DNA of 64,000 nucleotides from Tessaracoccus timonensis (GTDB lineage: Bacteria > Actinomycetota > Actinomycetes > Propionibacteriales > Propionibacteriaceae), in assembly GCF_900343145.1 (NCBI RefSeq), contig NZ_LT996886.1, positions 1,178,001 through 1,242,000 of the forward strand, written 5' to 3'. Within the stretch, counting starts at the first letter, position 1. Each line of letters starts with the position of its first letter. The translations under genes and the position numbers were made by a program. Of this stretch, positions 24,593 through 33,189 are shown in pieces. The notes below the pieces were generated by a model that did not search any database, had not been told where the DNA came from, and saw nothing but the letters and a program-made list of their open reading frames with translations.

Positions 24593-25591
24593 ATGATGCT
24601 ACAAGGCCGATCGTTTCTCAAAGAACTCGACTTCACACCCGACGAGTGGCTCCATCTGCTGCAGCTCGCCGCCGAGCTGAAAGCTGCACGCCGCGACGGG
24701 CGAGAGCGGCAGCGACTCGTCGGCAAATCCGTCGCGCTGCTGTTCGAGAAAACCTCGACGCGCACCCGCTGCGCCTTTGAGGTTGCCATGGCCGAGCAGG
24801 GTGGGCACACCACCTACCTCGACCCGGCGGGTTCGCAGATCGGGCACAAGGAATCGGCCGCCGATACCGCGCGCGTGCTCGGCAGATGGTACGACGGCAT
24901 CGAGTTCCGCGGCTCCGCGCAGCGCGACGTCGAGACGCTCGCCGCCCACGCCGGAGTGCCCGTCTACAACGGCCTCACCGACGATTGGCACCCCACGCAG
25001 ATGCTCGCCGACCAACTCACCATGCGCGAGCACTCACCCAAGCCCCTGAGCGACATCGCCTTCGCGTTCCTCGGCGACGCCCGCAACAACGTCGGCAATT
25101 CGCTGCTCATCTCGGGCGCGATGATGGGCATGGATGTGCGGATGGTGGCCCCACCGTCGCAGCAGAACACACCCGACGTGGTCACTCGCGCCCGCGAGAT
25201 CGCTGAGCAGACCGGCGGTCGGATCACCATCACCGACGATGTCACCGTCGGCGTGCGGGGCGCCGATTTCCTCTACACCGACGTGTGGGTCTCGCTCGGC
25301 GAGCCCAAGGAGGTGTGGGCGGAGCGGATCGACCTGCTGCGCCCCTACCAGGTCAACCGCGAGGTGTTGGAGGCCACCGGCAACCCGGATGTGAAGTTCA
25401 TGCACTGCCTGCCGGCATTCCACGACCTCGAGACCGCCGTCGGACGCTCCATCCACGAGCAGTTTGGCCTCGAAGGGCTCGAGGTCACCCACGACGTGTT
25501 CGAGTCCGAGGCGAGCATCGTGTTCGACCAGGCCGAGAACCGCATGCACACCATCAAGGCTGTGCTCGTTGCAACACTCGCTGGCGACTAA
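24593..25591 (+). CDS. argF: Ornithine carbamoyltransferase
   Basis: A 332-residue cytosolic enzyme transferring carbamoyl phosphate to ornithine to give citrulline. The carbamoyl-phosphate motif is [25 protein letters not shown] follows, and the ornithine motif MHCLPAFHD is intact, with [14 protein letters not shown] at the C-terminus. Length and the [20 protein letters not shown] segment also fit catabolic ArcB enzymes; with no arc or arg neighbours, the anabolic and catabolic roles cannot be separated. It is a single-gene unit, ending at a strong bidirectional terminator. Confidence 0.94.
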   Translation: MMLQGRSFLKELDFTPDEWLHLLQLAAELKAARRDGRERQRLVGKSVALLFEKTSTRTRCAFEVAMAEQGGHTTYLDPAGSQIGHKESAADTARVLGRWYDGIEFRGSAQRDVETLAAHAGVPVYNGLTDDWHPTQMLADQLTMREHSPKPLSDIAFAFLGDARNNVGNSLLISGAMMGMDVRMVAPPSQQNTPDVVTRAREIAEQTGGRITITDDVTVGVRGADFLYTDVWVSLGEPKEVWAERIDLLRPYQVNREVLEATGNPDVKFMHCLPAFHDLETAVGRSIHEQFGLEGLEVTHDVFESEASIVFDQAENRMHTIKAVLVATLAGD

Positions 25592-25614
25592 ACCCGACGC
25601 GCACCGCGCGGGCA

Positions 25615-25665
25615 GACAGCGGGAGGCCCGGAGGAACACAGTGCTCCTCCGGGCCTCCCGCTGTC
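25615..25665. terminator. Bidirectional terminator, argF / 5'-nucleotidase
   Basis: Perfect 21-bp arms at 25615-25635 and 25645-25665 (GGGAGGCCCGGAGGA core) with a 9-base loop, between convergent genes. Confidence 0.9.
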
Positions 25666-25685
25666 AGTGAGTGATTGCTACGGCA

Positions 25686-27752
25686 TCAGACACCGGTGCT
25701 GGGCAGGTTGGGCCTGTGGTCCTTGCCAGGCTTCCGCGGGGAGTCTTCGCCCTTGCCCGGCTTATCGGAGGAATCTTCGCCCTCAGTGTCGTCGGAGCCT
25801 TCCGATGCGGCGACGTTCACGTCGTAGCGCACCTCGGTGCCCGACGGATCGACGACGAAGCGCACAGTCTGCATGCCCGCTTCGGTGCCCTCGGGGAACG
25901 TGAGCGAAACCTCGCCAACACCGTCGGCGACGGTGCCCTCACCGATCTGCGTCTCGCCGAGGAAGGCCTTCACGGTCTTGTTCGCGAGCTGCGGGGAGAC
26001 CTTGGGGTTATCCGCGTCGAGGAGCATGTCGAGGTTGCCCTTGTACACCTCACCAGCGGCGCCCAGTTTCACGGTGCCGGCCTGGCCGGGGGTGAAGCTC
26101 TCCGGCACGTCGGTGACGGACACGCCGCGTTTGGTGTAGTCAGGCGACACTTCCTTCTGCTCCTTCAGCCAGTCCACCCAGGTGGTGAGGTCGACGAGGC
26201 CCGCGTCCCTAGTGTTCTGGCCACCCTGGAAGGCACGGAAGTTGTCGCCGCCAGAGATGAGGAACGAGCCGGAACCGACGGTGTACATCTTGTCTTCGTC
26301 GATCGGCTTGCCGTTGATCCACACGCCGGTGATGCGCTGGCCCTCGGGCAGCGACTCATCGTAGGTGTAGGTCACGTTCTTGGACAGACCGAGCGCCAGG
26401 TAGGGGCGGCTCGGCACTTCGCCCTTGTCGTCGCGCTGCCACTGCTGATTCAGCACCTGGATGAACTGAGCGCCAGTGATCTCCGTGGTGTTCAGCGAGT
26501 TCGCGAACGGGAGGACGAGCGCAGCTTCTTCGTAGGTGATGTCGCCCTTGTCGAAGGAATCGCGGGTGCCGCCCGGGTTCTGGATGCCGATGAACTCGTC
26601 GTTGCCGTTGCTCATCGTGTCGTAGAACATCTGGGCAACCATGTTGGTCATCGGCGACTCCTGGTCGCGGGTGCCGGAACCGCCGGCGCCAGGGGTGGAG
26701 ATGGCCTCGGTGGCCTTGCCCACAACCTCGCTGCCCTTCACCGTGGCAGTTTCCTTCGCGGCAGCGACGATCGTGTTGATCGTTTCGATGCGCGGCAGTG
26801 CAGCGTCAGCCTCTTCAGCCGCATCGATCTTCTTGGATTCAGTCGAGCACAGCGCTCCGTTGGCGTCGACGTTGAGGTCCAACTGCACCAGGTTCTTGGC
26901 GTACGCGTCGGCCTGCACGATGGGCTGGCCCTTCGCGGTCGTCGACAGGTACGGCGTGTGGGTGTGGCCGTTAATCACAGCGTCGACGGAGGCGTCGAGG
27001 CCGTTGTACATCTTGCCGAAGTTTGGCGAGGACTTCGCGGTGTCCGCGCCGGCCTTCGTGTCGGGGCTGCCCTCATGGATATTCGCGATGACGATGTCAG
27101 CCTCGCCGTTGGACTCGTCGCCGTCCTTGAGCTGCTTGGCGATGGCGTTGACGCTCTCGACGGGGTCCTTGATGTCCACCTTGGAGATGCCCGACGGCGA
27201 CACCAGCGACGGAAGGTCACCGGTCACCGCACCGACGACGGCGATCTTCGCGCCACCCTTCTCGAACACCTCGTACGCCTTGACGGGCGGGGCCACCTCA
27301 CTGGTGCCCTTCGTCACGACGTTCGCACCCAGGTAGGGGAACTTCGACGCGGGGGCGACGCGACCGGCGAGGTCGTCGAAGCCCTTGTCGAACTCGTGGT
27401 TGCCGGTGGCGGAGGCCTCGAGGCCGGCTGCGTTCAGCACGTCGAGGGTGGGCTGGTCGTTGGAGACCGCCGAGACGAAGGTGGAGCCGCCGATGCTGTC
27501 GCCGTTCGACACCAGGAGCACCTTGTCCTCACCGGCGCTCTTGCGCAGCTGCTCGACGGGGGTGAACAGCTGGGCGGCGCCCTCGACGCGGCCGTGGAAG
27601 TCGTTGAACGAGAGCAGGTGAACGGTTTCTGCCGTGGTGCATTCAGTCGGAGCGGCGGAGGCAACCTGCGGTGCACCACCGGTGACGATCGCACCGGTCA
27701 TGCCAATCGCGGCTGCCGCCAGCCCAGCAATCGGGCGGGACAACTTGGACAT
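25686..27752 (-). CDS. Secreted 5'-nucleotidase with truncated LPXTG signal
   Basis: A 688-residue exported metallophosphoesterase/5'-nucleotidase from ATG 27752, preceded by AGGAGA. Signal peptide ends near VASAAPTEC. Metal motifs: LLSFNDFHGRVEG, SNGDSIGGS, ATGNHEFDKG, INGHTHTPY. The 5'-nucleotidase C-terminal domain spans about 330-515 (ITGAQFIQVLNQQW, GSFLISGGDNFRAF), followed by an Ig-like beta domain to about 640 and an Asp/Ser/Pro/Lys-rich wall spacer. The chain stops directly after LPSTGV: the hydrophobic stretch and basic tail needed for sortase anchoring are absent, so it may be released rather than wall-bound. Role: extracellular release of phosphate and nucleosides from nucleotides. 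Confidence 0.92.
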   Translation of the reverse strand: MSKLSRPIAGLAAAAIGMTGAIVTGGAPQVASAAPTECTTAETVHLLSFNDFHGRVEGAAQLFTPVEQLRKSAGEDKVLLVSNGDSIGGSTFVSAVSNDQPTLDVLNAAGLEASATGNHEFDKGFDDLAGRVAPASKFPYLGANVVTKGTSEVAPPVKAYEVFEKGGAKIAVVGAVTGDLPSLVSPSGISKVDIKDPVESVNAIAKQLKDGDESNGEADIVIANIHEGSPDTKAGADTAKSSPNFGKMYNGLDASVDAVINGHTHTPYLSTTAKGQPIVQADAYAKNLVQLDLNVDANGALCSTESKKIDAAEEADAALPRIETINTIVAAAKETATVKGSEVVGKATEAISTPGAGGSGTRDQESPMTNMVAQMFYDTMSNGNDEFIGIQNPGGTRDSFDKGDITYEEAALVLPFANSLNTTEITGAQFIQVLNQQWQRDDKGEVPSRPYLALGLSKNVTYTYDESLPEGQRITGVWINGKPIDEDKMYTVGSGSFLISGGDNFRAFQGGQNTRDAGLVDLTTWVDWLKEQKEVSPDYTKRGVSVTDVPESFTPGQAGTVKLGAAGEVYKGNLDMLLDADNPKVSPQLANKTVKAFLGETQIGEGTVADGVGEVSLTFPEGTEAGMQTVRFVVDPSGTEVRYDVNVAASEGSDDTEGEDSSDKPGKGEDSPRKPGKDHRPNLPSTGV

Positions 27753-28009
27753 ACAATTATCTCCTGGGGATGGTTCGGGCACCCGCGCGCGCGGGTCACG
27801 TACCGAGCGAACTATAAATCGCGCATCGAAATCAAGTAGTTTGCCAAGAATTCATCTTGTGGAAAGCACGCGGTTGGCTGCCGTCGCCCAGGAAGCGAGC
27901 TTCCAATGTGCGCGGCGTTGCTTTGTACATTTCCTCCATCACGCGATGGCCTTGTCGCTGCCTACGCTTGCGTAAGCTACGTTTCCGTAACTTCAGAAAG
28001 AGGATCCGC

Positions 28010-29095
28010 GTGCACAACCCAATGGTGCAACTGCTGACCCCCGACGGTGCCCGACGAGAGCATCCCGATTTCTCTTGGGAGGGCACCGCCGACGATCTGC
28101 GCGCCAGCCTGCGCGACATGTGGCTGGGGCGCCGTTTCGACGCGGAAGCCACGGCCCTGCAGCGCCACGGCGAGCTCGGGCTGTGGCCCCCGCAGCTCGG
28201 CCAAGAGGCCGCCCAAATCGGCGCGGCAAGGGCACTTGCACCGGGCGACCACGTCTTTCCGTCATACCGAGAGCACGCGATGGCCCTCGCGCTTGGCTTC
28301 CCCATGGAGCAGATGCTCGCGTTCTTCCGAGGCTGCGACGCGGGCCACTGGGACATGCAGCACCGCTTCCGCACCTACACGCTCGTGATCGGCGCGCAGG
28401 CGCTACACGCCGTCGGATATGCCATGGGGCTGCGCTTCGACGGCGCGGTAGGCAACGCTGACCCCAGCGCTAACGAGGCCGCCATGGTGTTCCACGGCGA
28501 CGGTGCATCGTCGCAGGGAGACGTGAACGAGGCCTACGTGTTTGCCGCGAGCTACAACGCGCCCGTCGTGTTCTTCTGCCAGAACAACCAGTGGGCGATC
28601 TCGGAGCCGACGTCGTTGCAGTCCCGCGTTCCGTTATTCGAGCGTGCGAGCGGCTTCGGGTTTCCCGGTGTGCGCGTCGACGGCAACGACGTGCTTGCCG
28701 TCGAGGCTGTGTCCAGGTGGGCGCTGGAGCGCGCGAGGCGCGGTGAGGGGCCGACGCTCGTCGAGGCGTACACCTACCGCATGGGCGCCCACACGACGGC
28801 GGACGACCCGACGAAGTACCGCGGCCGCGACGAGGATGCAGCCTGGCGAGAGCGAGACCCAATCGACAGGGTCGTCGCATACCTGCGAAGCGTCGACGAA
28901 ATCGACGACGCCTACCTCGCCGAATTGGAGCGGGAGGCCGATGACTTGGGCGCCGAGACGCGCGCTGCTATCGCCCAGCTGAGCGACGTCACGATGGAGG
29001 AGCTTTTCGAGCGCTGCTACGCCGAGCCCACGGCCGAACTGGCTGAGCAGCAGCGCGAGTTTGCTCGCTTCGCTGCGGAGTACGAGGTGGCCTGA
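28010..29095 (+). CDS. 2-oxo acid dehydrogenase E1 alpha subunit
   Basis: A 361-residue thiamine-diphosphate decarboxylase subunit of a pyruvate or branched-chain 2-oxo acid dehydrogenase complex. The TPP/Mg motif is MVFHGDGASSQGDVNEAYVF, then PVVFFCQNNQWAIS. The phosphorylation-loop equivalent is RMGAHTTADDPTKYR. GTG 28010 is chosen because AGAAAGAGG lies just upstream and homologues begin near VQLLTPDG; the frame extends upstream to 27857 but with an implausible basic sequence. It overlaps the E1 beta start by one base. No E3 gene follows, so lipoamide dehydrogenase must come from elsewhere. The VQLLTPDG start and order E1a-E1b-E2 favour a branched-chain (bkdABC-like) complex over PDH, without proof. 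Confidence 0.9.
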   Translation: MHNPMVQLLTPDGARREHPDFSWEGTADDLRASLRDMWLGRRFDAEATALQRHGELGLWPPQLGQEAAQIGAARALAPGDHVFPSYREHAMALALGFPMEQMLAFFRGCDAGHWDMQHRFRTYTLVIGAQALHAVGYAMGLRFDGAVGNADPSANEAAMVFHGDGASSQGDVNEAYVFAASYNAPVVFFCQNNQWAISEPTSLQSRVPLFERASGFGFPGVRVDGNDVLAVEAVSRWALERARRGEGPTLVEAYTYRMGAHTTADDPTKYRGRDEDAAWRERDPIDRVVAYLRSVDEIDDAYLAELEREADDLGAETRAAIAQLSDVTMEELFERCYAEPTAELAEQQREFARFAAEYEVA

Positions 29096-30069
29096 TGTCG
29101 AAGCTGAGCATGGTCAAAGCCCTCAACGCGGGGCTTCGTCGCGCACTCGAATCTGACCCGAAAGTGCTGCTGGCAGGCGAAGACATCGGGAAACTCGGTG
29201 GGGTATTCCGCGTCACCGAGCATCTGCAGCGCGACTTCGGCGAGCATCGCGTCCTCGACTCGCCGCTGGCTGAATCGGGCATCGTCGGCACCGCGATCGG
29301 ACTCGCCATGCGCGGATATCGACCGGTGGTGGAGATGCAATTCGACGGGTTCACCTACCCCGCGTTTTCGCAGATCGTCTCGCAGCTGGCACGTCTGCAT
29401 GGCCGAACCGGCGGGCGGGTGCCGATGCCCGTCGTGATCCGCATTCCCTTCGGTGGCGGCATCGGCTCGGTGGAGCACCACTCCGAATCGCCCGAGGCGT
29501 ACTTTGCGCACACTCCCGGGCTCAAGGTGGTGGCGCCGTCGACCCCGAACGACGCGTACTGGATGATCCAGCAGGCCATCCGCTCCGACGACCCCGTCAT
29601 CTTCCTCGAACCCAAACGCCGCTACCAGGTGAAAGGCGAGGTGGAGCCAGACGCCCCGCCGGCCGAGCTGCACGCCGCGAACATCGTGCGCGACGGGGCA
29701 GACGCCACCCTCATCGGCTACGGGCCGACGGTGTCAACCTGCCTCGACGCTGCCACCGTCGCCGCTGACGAGGGCCGAAACCTGGAGGTCCTCGACCTGC
29801 GCACCATCAGCCCGGTGGATTGGGACGCCGTCATGGAATCTGTGGAGCGCACCAAGCGGGCGATCGTCGTGCACGAAGCGCACTTGAGCCTTGGGCTCGG
29901 CGCCGAGATCGCCGCGCGCCTGCACGAGGCGCTGTTCTACGTCATGGAGTCGCCCGTGCTGCGCGTCGCGGGCTACGACATCCCGTACCCACCCGCCCGC
30001 GTCGAAAGCCAATTCTTGCCGGGCGTCGACCGCATTCTCACCGCCGTCGACCAATCACTGGCCTACTGA
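29095..30069 (+). CDS. 2-oxo acid dehydrogenase E1 beta subunit
   Basis: A 324-residue transketolase-like subunit. Typical stretches: VLLAGEDIGKLGGVFRVTEH (Glu for the TPP pyrimidine), VLDSPLAESGIVGTAIGLAM, VEMQFDGFTYPAFSQIVSQL, IPFGGGIGSVEHHSESPEAY, and GLKVVAPSTPNDAYWMIQQA. C-terminal domain: EVLDLRTISPVDWDAV, then VVHEAHLSLGLGAEIAARL. It forms the alpha2beta2 E1 with the upstream product. Length is standard. It is followed 10 bases later by the E2 gene. Confidence 0.93.
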   Translation: MSKLSMVKALNAGLRRALESDPKVLLAGEDIGKLGGVFRVTEHLQRDFGEHRVLDSPLAESGIVGTAIGLAMRGYRPVVEMQFDGFTYPAFSQIVSQLARLHGRTGGRVPMPVVIRIPFGGGIGSVEHHSESPEAYFAHTPGLKVVAPSTPNDAYWMIQQAIRSDDPVIFLEPKRRYQVKGEVEPDAPPAELHAANIVRDGADATLIGYGPTVSTCLDAATVAADEGRNLEVLDLRTISPVDWDAVMESVERTKRAIVVHEAHLSLGLGAEIAARLHEALFYVMESPVLRVAGYDIPYPPARVESQFLPGVDRILTAVDQSLAY

Positions 30070-30078
30070 GGAGCACCA

Positions 30079-31284
30079 ATGATGAAGACATATAAATTGC
30101 CCGACGCCGGAGAAGGCCTCACGGACGCCGAGATCGTGCAGTGGCGGGTCGCCGTGGGCGACAAGGTGCAGGTCAACACGGTGCTCGTCGAGATCGAGAC
30201 CGCGAAGTCCATCGTCGAGCTCCCTTCGCCGTATGCGGGGCGCATCACGGCGCTGCTCGTCGACGAAGGCGCGGAAGTGGAGGTGGGCACCGACATCGTC
30301 GAGATCGACGACGGCGTCGATGCGGAGCCGAGTGAGGAGGCCGACGATTCCGACGACACACCCACCCTCGTGGGCTACGGCGCGGTAGAGCAGGCGCCGC
30401 GCAGGCGCCGTCGGGAAGCTTCGGCTGCCACCACCGACGTGCTGGCCAAGCCCCCGGTGCGCAAATACGCGCGTGACTTGGGCGTCGACCTCAAAACCGC
30501 CGACGGCACCGGCCCACAGGGCAGCGTCACGCGGGCCGACGTCGACGCCGCGCTGGCGCAGGTGAGTGCGGGGGCAGGGGAGCGTCGCGAACCCATCAAG
30601 GGAGTGCGTAAAGCGACGGCGGAGAACCTGGTGCGTTCGGTGGATCGGCGCGTGCATGTCACCGAGTGGCTCACCATCGACGTCACCGCGACGATGGACT
30701 TCGTCGAACGCCTGAAGAAGCGGCGGGAGTTTGCCGACGTGCGCGTTTCGCCGACGCTGTTGTTCGCGAAGGCAATCTGCTTGGCGCTCGGGCGCAACCC
30801 GAGCTTGAACGCGTCGGTAGATGAGGAGCGCGAGGAGATTGTCTACCACAGCGACGTGCACCTCGGCATCGCCGCAGCCACCCCGCGCGGGCTGCTGGTG
30901 CCCAACATCAAGTCGGCGAATCAGATGACGCTGCTGGAACTCGCGCGAGCCATCAACGAGCTCGTCGAGGTGGCGAGGGAGGGGAAACTCCAGCCGGCCA
31001 GCCAGCAGGGTGGCACGTTCACGCTCACGAATGTGGGTGTGTTCGGCGTCGACACTGGGACGCCGATCATGCACGGCGACGAGTCGGGCATCCTCTGCTT
31101 GGGGGCGATCAAGCGCCGCCCGTGGGTGGTGGGCGAGGGCGCCGACGAGCGCGTCGAACCCCGGTGGGTGACCACGCTGGCGCTCGCGTTCGACCACCGC
31201 ATCATCGACGGCGCCGAGGGGTCGAAGTTCCTCACCGATGTCGGCGACCTCCTCAGCGACCCGAGCACTGCCCTGCTGTATTAG
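30079..31284 (+). CDS. 2-oxo acid dehydrogenase E2 acyltransferase
   Basis: A 401-residue dihydrolipoamide acyltransferase. Single lipoyl domain at 1-~78 with lipoyl-Lys43 in EIETAKSIVELP; acidic linker; peripheral-subunit-binding domain at about 128-165 (KPPVRKYARDLGVDLKTADG); catalytic domain from about 175 with the active-site motif AFDHRIIDGAEGSKF (His373) and the QGGTFTLTNVGVFGVD segment. One lipoyl domain is usual for branched-chain and acetoin complexes and for actinobacterial bkdC; PDH E2 often has more. Start: two Met codons in tandem at 30079 with GAGGAGC upstream. It ends the operon, before repeats and hairpin G. Confidence 0.92.
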   Translation: MMKTYKLPDAGEGLTDAEIVQWRVAVGDKVQVNTVLVEIETAKSIVELPSPYAGRITALLVDEGAEVEVGTDIVEIDDGVDAEPSEEADDSDDTPTLVGYGAVEQAPRRRRREASAATTDVLAKPPVRKYARDLGVDLKTADGTGPQGSVTRADVDAALAQVSAGAGERREPIKGVRKATAENLVRSVDRRVHVTEWLTIDVTATMDFVERLKKRREFADVRVSPTLLFAKAICLALGRNPSLNASVDEEREEIVYHSDVHLGIAAATPRGLLVPNIKSANQMTLLELARAINELVEVAREGKLQPASQQGGTFTLTNVGVFGVDTGTPIMHGDESGILCLGAIKRRPWVVGEGADERVEPRWVTTLALAFDHRIIDGAEGSKFLTDVGDLLSDPSTALLY

Positions 31285-31330
31285 CGCTAAGTGGGGCCGG
31301 AGCCAGGCGATTGAGTAGCGCGCCGCTCCC

Positions 31331-31368
31331 GGTGGTTGAGTAGCGGCCGTAGGGCGCGTATCGAAACC
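31331..31368. repeat. REP-like palindrome
   Basis: GGTGGTTGAGTAG, centre CGGCCGTAGGGCGCG, TATCGAAACC. A partial copy (GATTGAGTAG) lies just before it at about 31309. Confidence 0.8.
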
Positions 31369-31395
31369 ACGCCCACAGCAACGGGTATCTTCGAT

Positions 31396-31441
31396 AAGGA
31401 ATGAGGGATTCCACCGAAAACGGTGGAATCCCTCATTCCTT
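31396..31441. terminator. 46-bp hairpin G, bidirectional terminator
   Basis: Perfect 21-bp arms (AAGGAATGAGGGATTCCACC...) with a 4-base AAAA loop, between convergent E2 and nhaA genes. Same length and layout as hairpin H at 41233-41278, with compensating differences in the arms. Confidence 0.9.
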
Positions 31442-31473
31442 CTGCGTCTGGGCAGGTCTGGTGAAGAGCGGTG

Positions 31474-31609
31474 CATCTCGATATGGCCCTTCGGGCCTAC
31501 TCGATGGGCGGGTGAGGGCGGAGCGCCGCCTACTCGATGGTCGGATGGGGTGGGGTGCCCGCCCTACTCTCGGTGGTTGAGTAGCGAGCGAAGCTCGCGT
31601 ATCGAAACC
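31474..31609. repeat. Two REP-like palindromes in opposite orientation
   Basis: Reverse copy at 31474-31509 (ATCTCGATATGGCCC...CTACTCGATGG) and forward copy at 31572-31609 (GGTGGTTGAGTAGCGAG...TATCGAAACC). The bases between also carry a CTACTCGATGGTCGG remnant near 31530. Confidence 0.75.
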
Positions 31610-31617
31610 ACACTGCG

Positions 31618-31658
31618 GATGATTTCGACACGCCGCTTTCAGCGGCGGCTCAATCATC
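31618..31658. repeat. Second palindrome family (GATGATTTCGAC...GGCTCAATCATC)
   Basis: GATGATTTCGACACGCCGC, TTTC, then AGCGGCGGCTCAATCATC. Outer GATGATT/AATCATC arms enclose a G/C hairpin. A second copy lies at 41081-41121. Confidence 0.75.
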
Positions 31659-31671
31659 GGGTGGGGTGGGG

Positions 31672-33009
31672 CTACTGCTTCGAGCTGTCGTCGGGGAACA
31701 CGTCGGGGATGCCGTCGCGGTTGGCGTCGACGTGTTCCTTCTCGTCGATGCGCTTGTAGCGGCTGTTGCGTGGCACGAGCACGCACGATCCCACCACTGT
31801 CGCGAGCACCGAGGCGGTGAGCACACCGACCTTCGCGTCGTCTTGCAGCGCGCCGCCGCCTGGGAAGCTCAGCTCGCTAATGAGCAGCGACACCGTGAAC
31901 CCGATGCCGGCAACCGCCGCGATGCCGATGAGGTCGATCCACTTGATGTCCGGGTCGAGGTTGGCGTGGCGAAGCCTGGTGATGAGCCACGTCGTGCCGG
32001 TGATGCCGATGATTTTGCCGACGACGAGCCCCACCACCACGCCGAGGGTCACCGTCGAGCTCCAAGCCTCGACGAGGCCAGACCAGCCGCCCACATTCAC
32101 GCCGGCGGAGAAGAACGCGAACACCGGCACCGCGAGAATCACGGAGATGGGGTTGAAGCGGTGCTCGAACGTCTCGGACAGCGAATACTGCGGGCCGTAC
32201 TTCGATTTCGCATGGACGGGCACCAGGAACGCGAGCACGACGCCCGCGATCGTCGCGTGGATACCCGAGTTGTAGAACAGCGCCCAGGTGATGACACCCA
32301 GCGGGAACAGCAGAATCCAGGCGGGGATGTACGACTTCTTAAACCAGTGCTCGAAGCGGTTGGCGAGCACCGCGTAGATGGCAGCGGGGATGATGGCGAT
32401 GGCCAGGTAGTGCAGCTTGAGGTCGGTGGAGTAGAACACCGCGATGATGGTGATGGCGATGAGGTCGTCGACAACGGCGAGCGTCAGCAGGAACGTGCGC
32501 AACGCCGCCGGCAGATGCCGCCCGACGATCGCCAGCACCGCGACTGCGAACGCAATGTCGGTAGCAGCGGGGATGGCCCAACCGTGCAGCTCACCGTCGG
32601 TGCTGCCAAGGTTGATGAGCACGAACAGCAGCGCGGGCACGGCGACGCCACCGAATGCGGCAGCGACGGGGACGAGCGCGCGGCCAGGATCGCGCAGATC
32701 ACCGAGCACGAACTGGCGCTTCAGCTCCAGGCCCACCATGAAGAAGAAGATGGCGAGGAGCCCGTCGGCAGCCCAGTGCCCGACGGACAGCTTGAGGTTC
32801 AGCCAGCCGAGATCCCAGCCGATGTAGCTGTCGCGTAGCCCGAAGTACGCGTCGGAGGCGCCGCTGTTCGCGAAGATGAGCGCGACGACCGTCGCGGCAA
32901 GCAGCAACACACCCGCCATGCGGTTCGAGGTGAGCATCTTCTCGATCCGCGAGTACTCGCGGTAGGTCCCTCGCGAAAGCACAAATTCTTCACGGGACTG
33001 CTGGGCCAT
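31672..33009 (-). CDS. nhaA: Na+/H+ antiporter NhaA
   Basis: A 445-residue membrane antiporter. Family motifs: DGLLAIFFFMVGLELKRQFV, AIPAATDIAFAVAVLAIVG (unwound helix IV), TLAVVDDLIAI with the two essential aspartates, FEHRFNPISVILAVPVFAFF, and AAVAGIGFTVSLLISELSF. About 11-12 helices. The C-terminus after the last helix is charged and ends VDANRDGIPDVFPDD, resembling a small Ca-binding-type 'DxNxDGxPD' motif, unusual for NhaA. Role: sodium export and pH homeostasis, driven by the proton gradient. Monocistronic, convergent with the E2 operon. Confidence 0.95.
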   Translation of the reverse strand: MAQQSREEFVLSRGTYREYSRIEKMLTSNRMAGVLLLAATVVALIFANSGASDAYFGLRDSYIGWDLGWLNLKLSVGHWAADGLLAIFFFMVGLELKRQFVLGDLRDPGRALVPVAAAFGGVAVPALLFVLINLGSTDGELHGWAIPAATDIAFAVAVLAIVGRHLPAALRTFLLTLAVVDDLIAITIIAVFYSTDLKLHYLAIAIIPAAIYAVLANRFEHWFKKSYIPAWILLFPLGVITWALFYNSGIHATIAGVVLAFLVPVHAKSKYGPQYSLSETFEHRFNPISVILAVPVFAFFSAGVNVGGWSGLVEAWSSTVTLGVVVGLVVGKIIGITGTTWLITRLRHANLDPDIKWIDLIGIAAVAGIGFTVSLLISELSFPGGGALQDDAKVGVLTASVLATVVGSCVLVPRNSRYKRIDEKEHVDANRDGIPDVFPDDSSKQ

Positions 33010-33138
33010 AGGGGAGCTCCTGAACGTTCGACGTTGTTGTCGACCAGACTTCCCGACGCACCGAGTTCTAGTTTTTCATAGATCTCGAGCTGGCTGAAAC
33101 TACGCCCGCCGTGAGGCATGGCGTCGCGCGGGAATGCA

Positions 33139-33169
33139 AAGAGGGAGCCCCTCGTCGGGACTCCCTCTT
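33139..33169. terminator. Terminator of the DUF4282 gene
   Basis: AAGAGGGAGCCCC (33139-33151) and GGGACTCCCTCTT (33157-33169) pair with one mismatch. It lies just after the stop of the 33190-33954 gene on the minus strand and upstream of nhaA. Confidence 0.8.
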
Positions 33170-33189
33170 CGTGGGAACAAACGTGAGGA

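Noticed and set aside
25671-27839. 722-codon plus-strand frame across the 5'-nucleotidase
   Set aside because: Antisense shadow with no family features; the minus strand has signal peptide, metal motifs and wall spacer.
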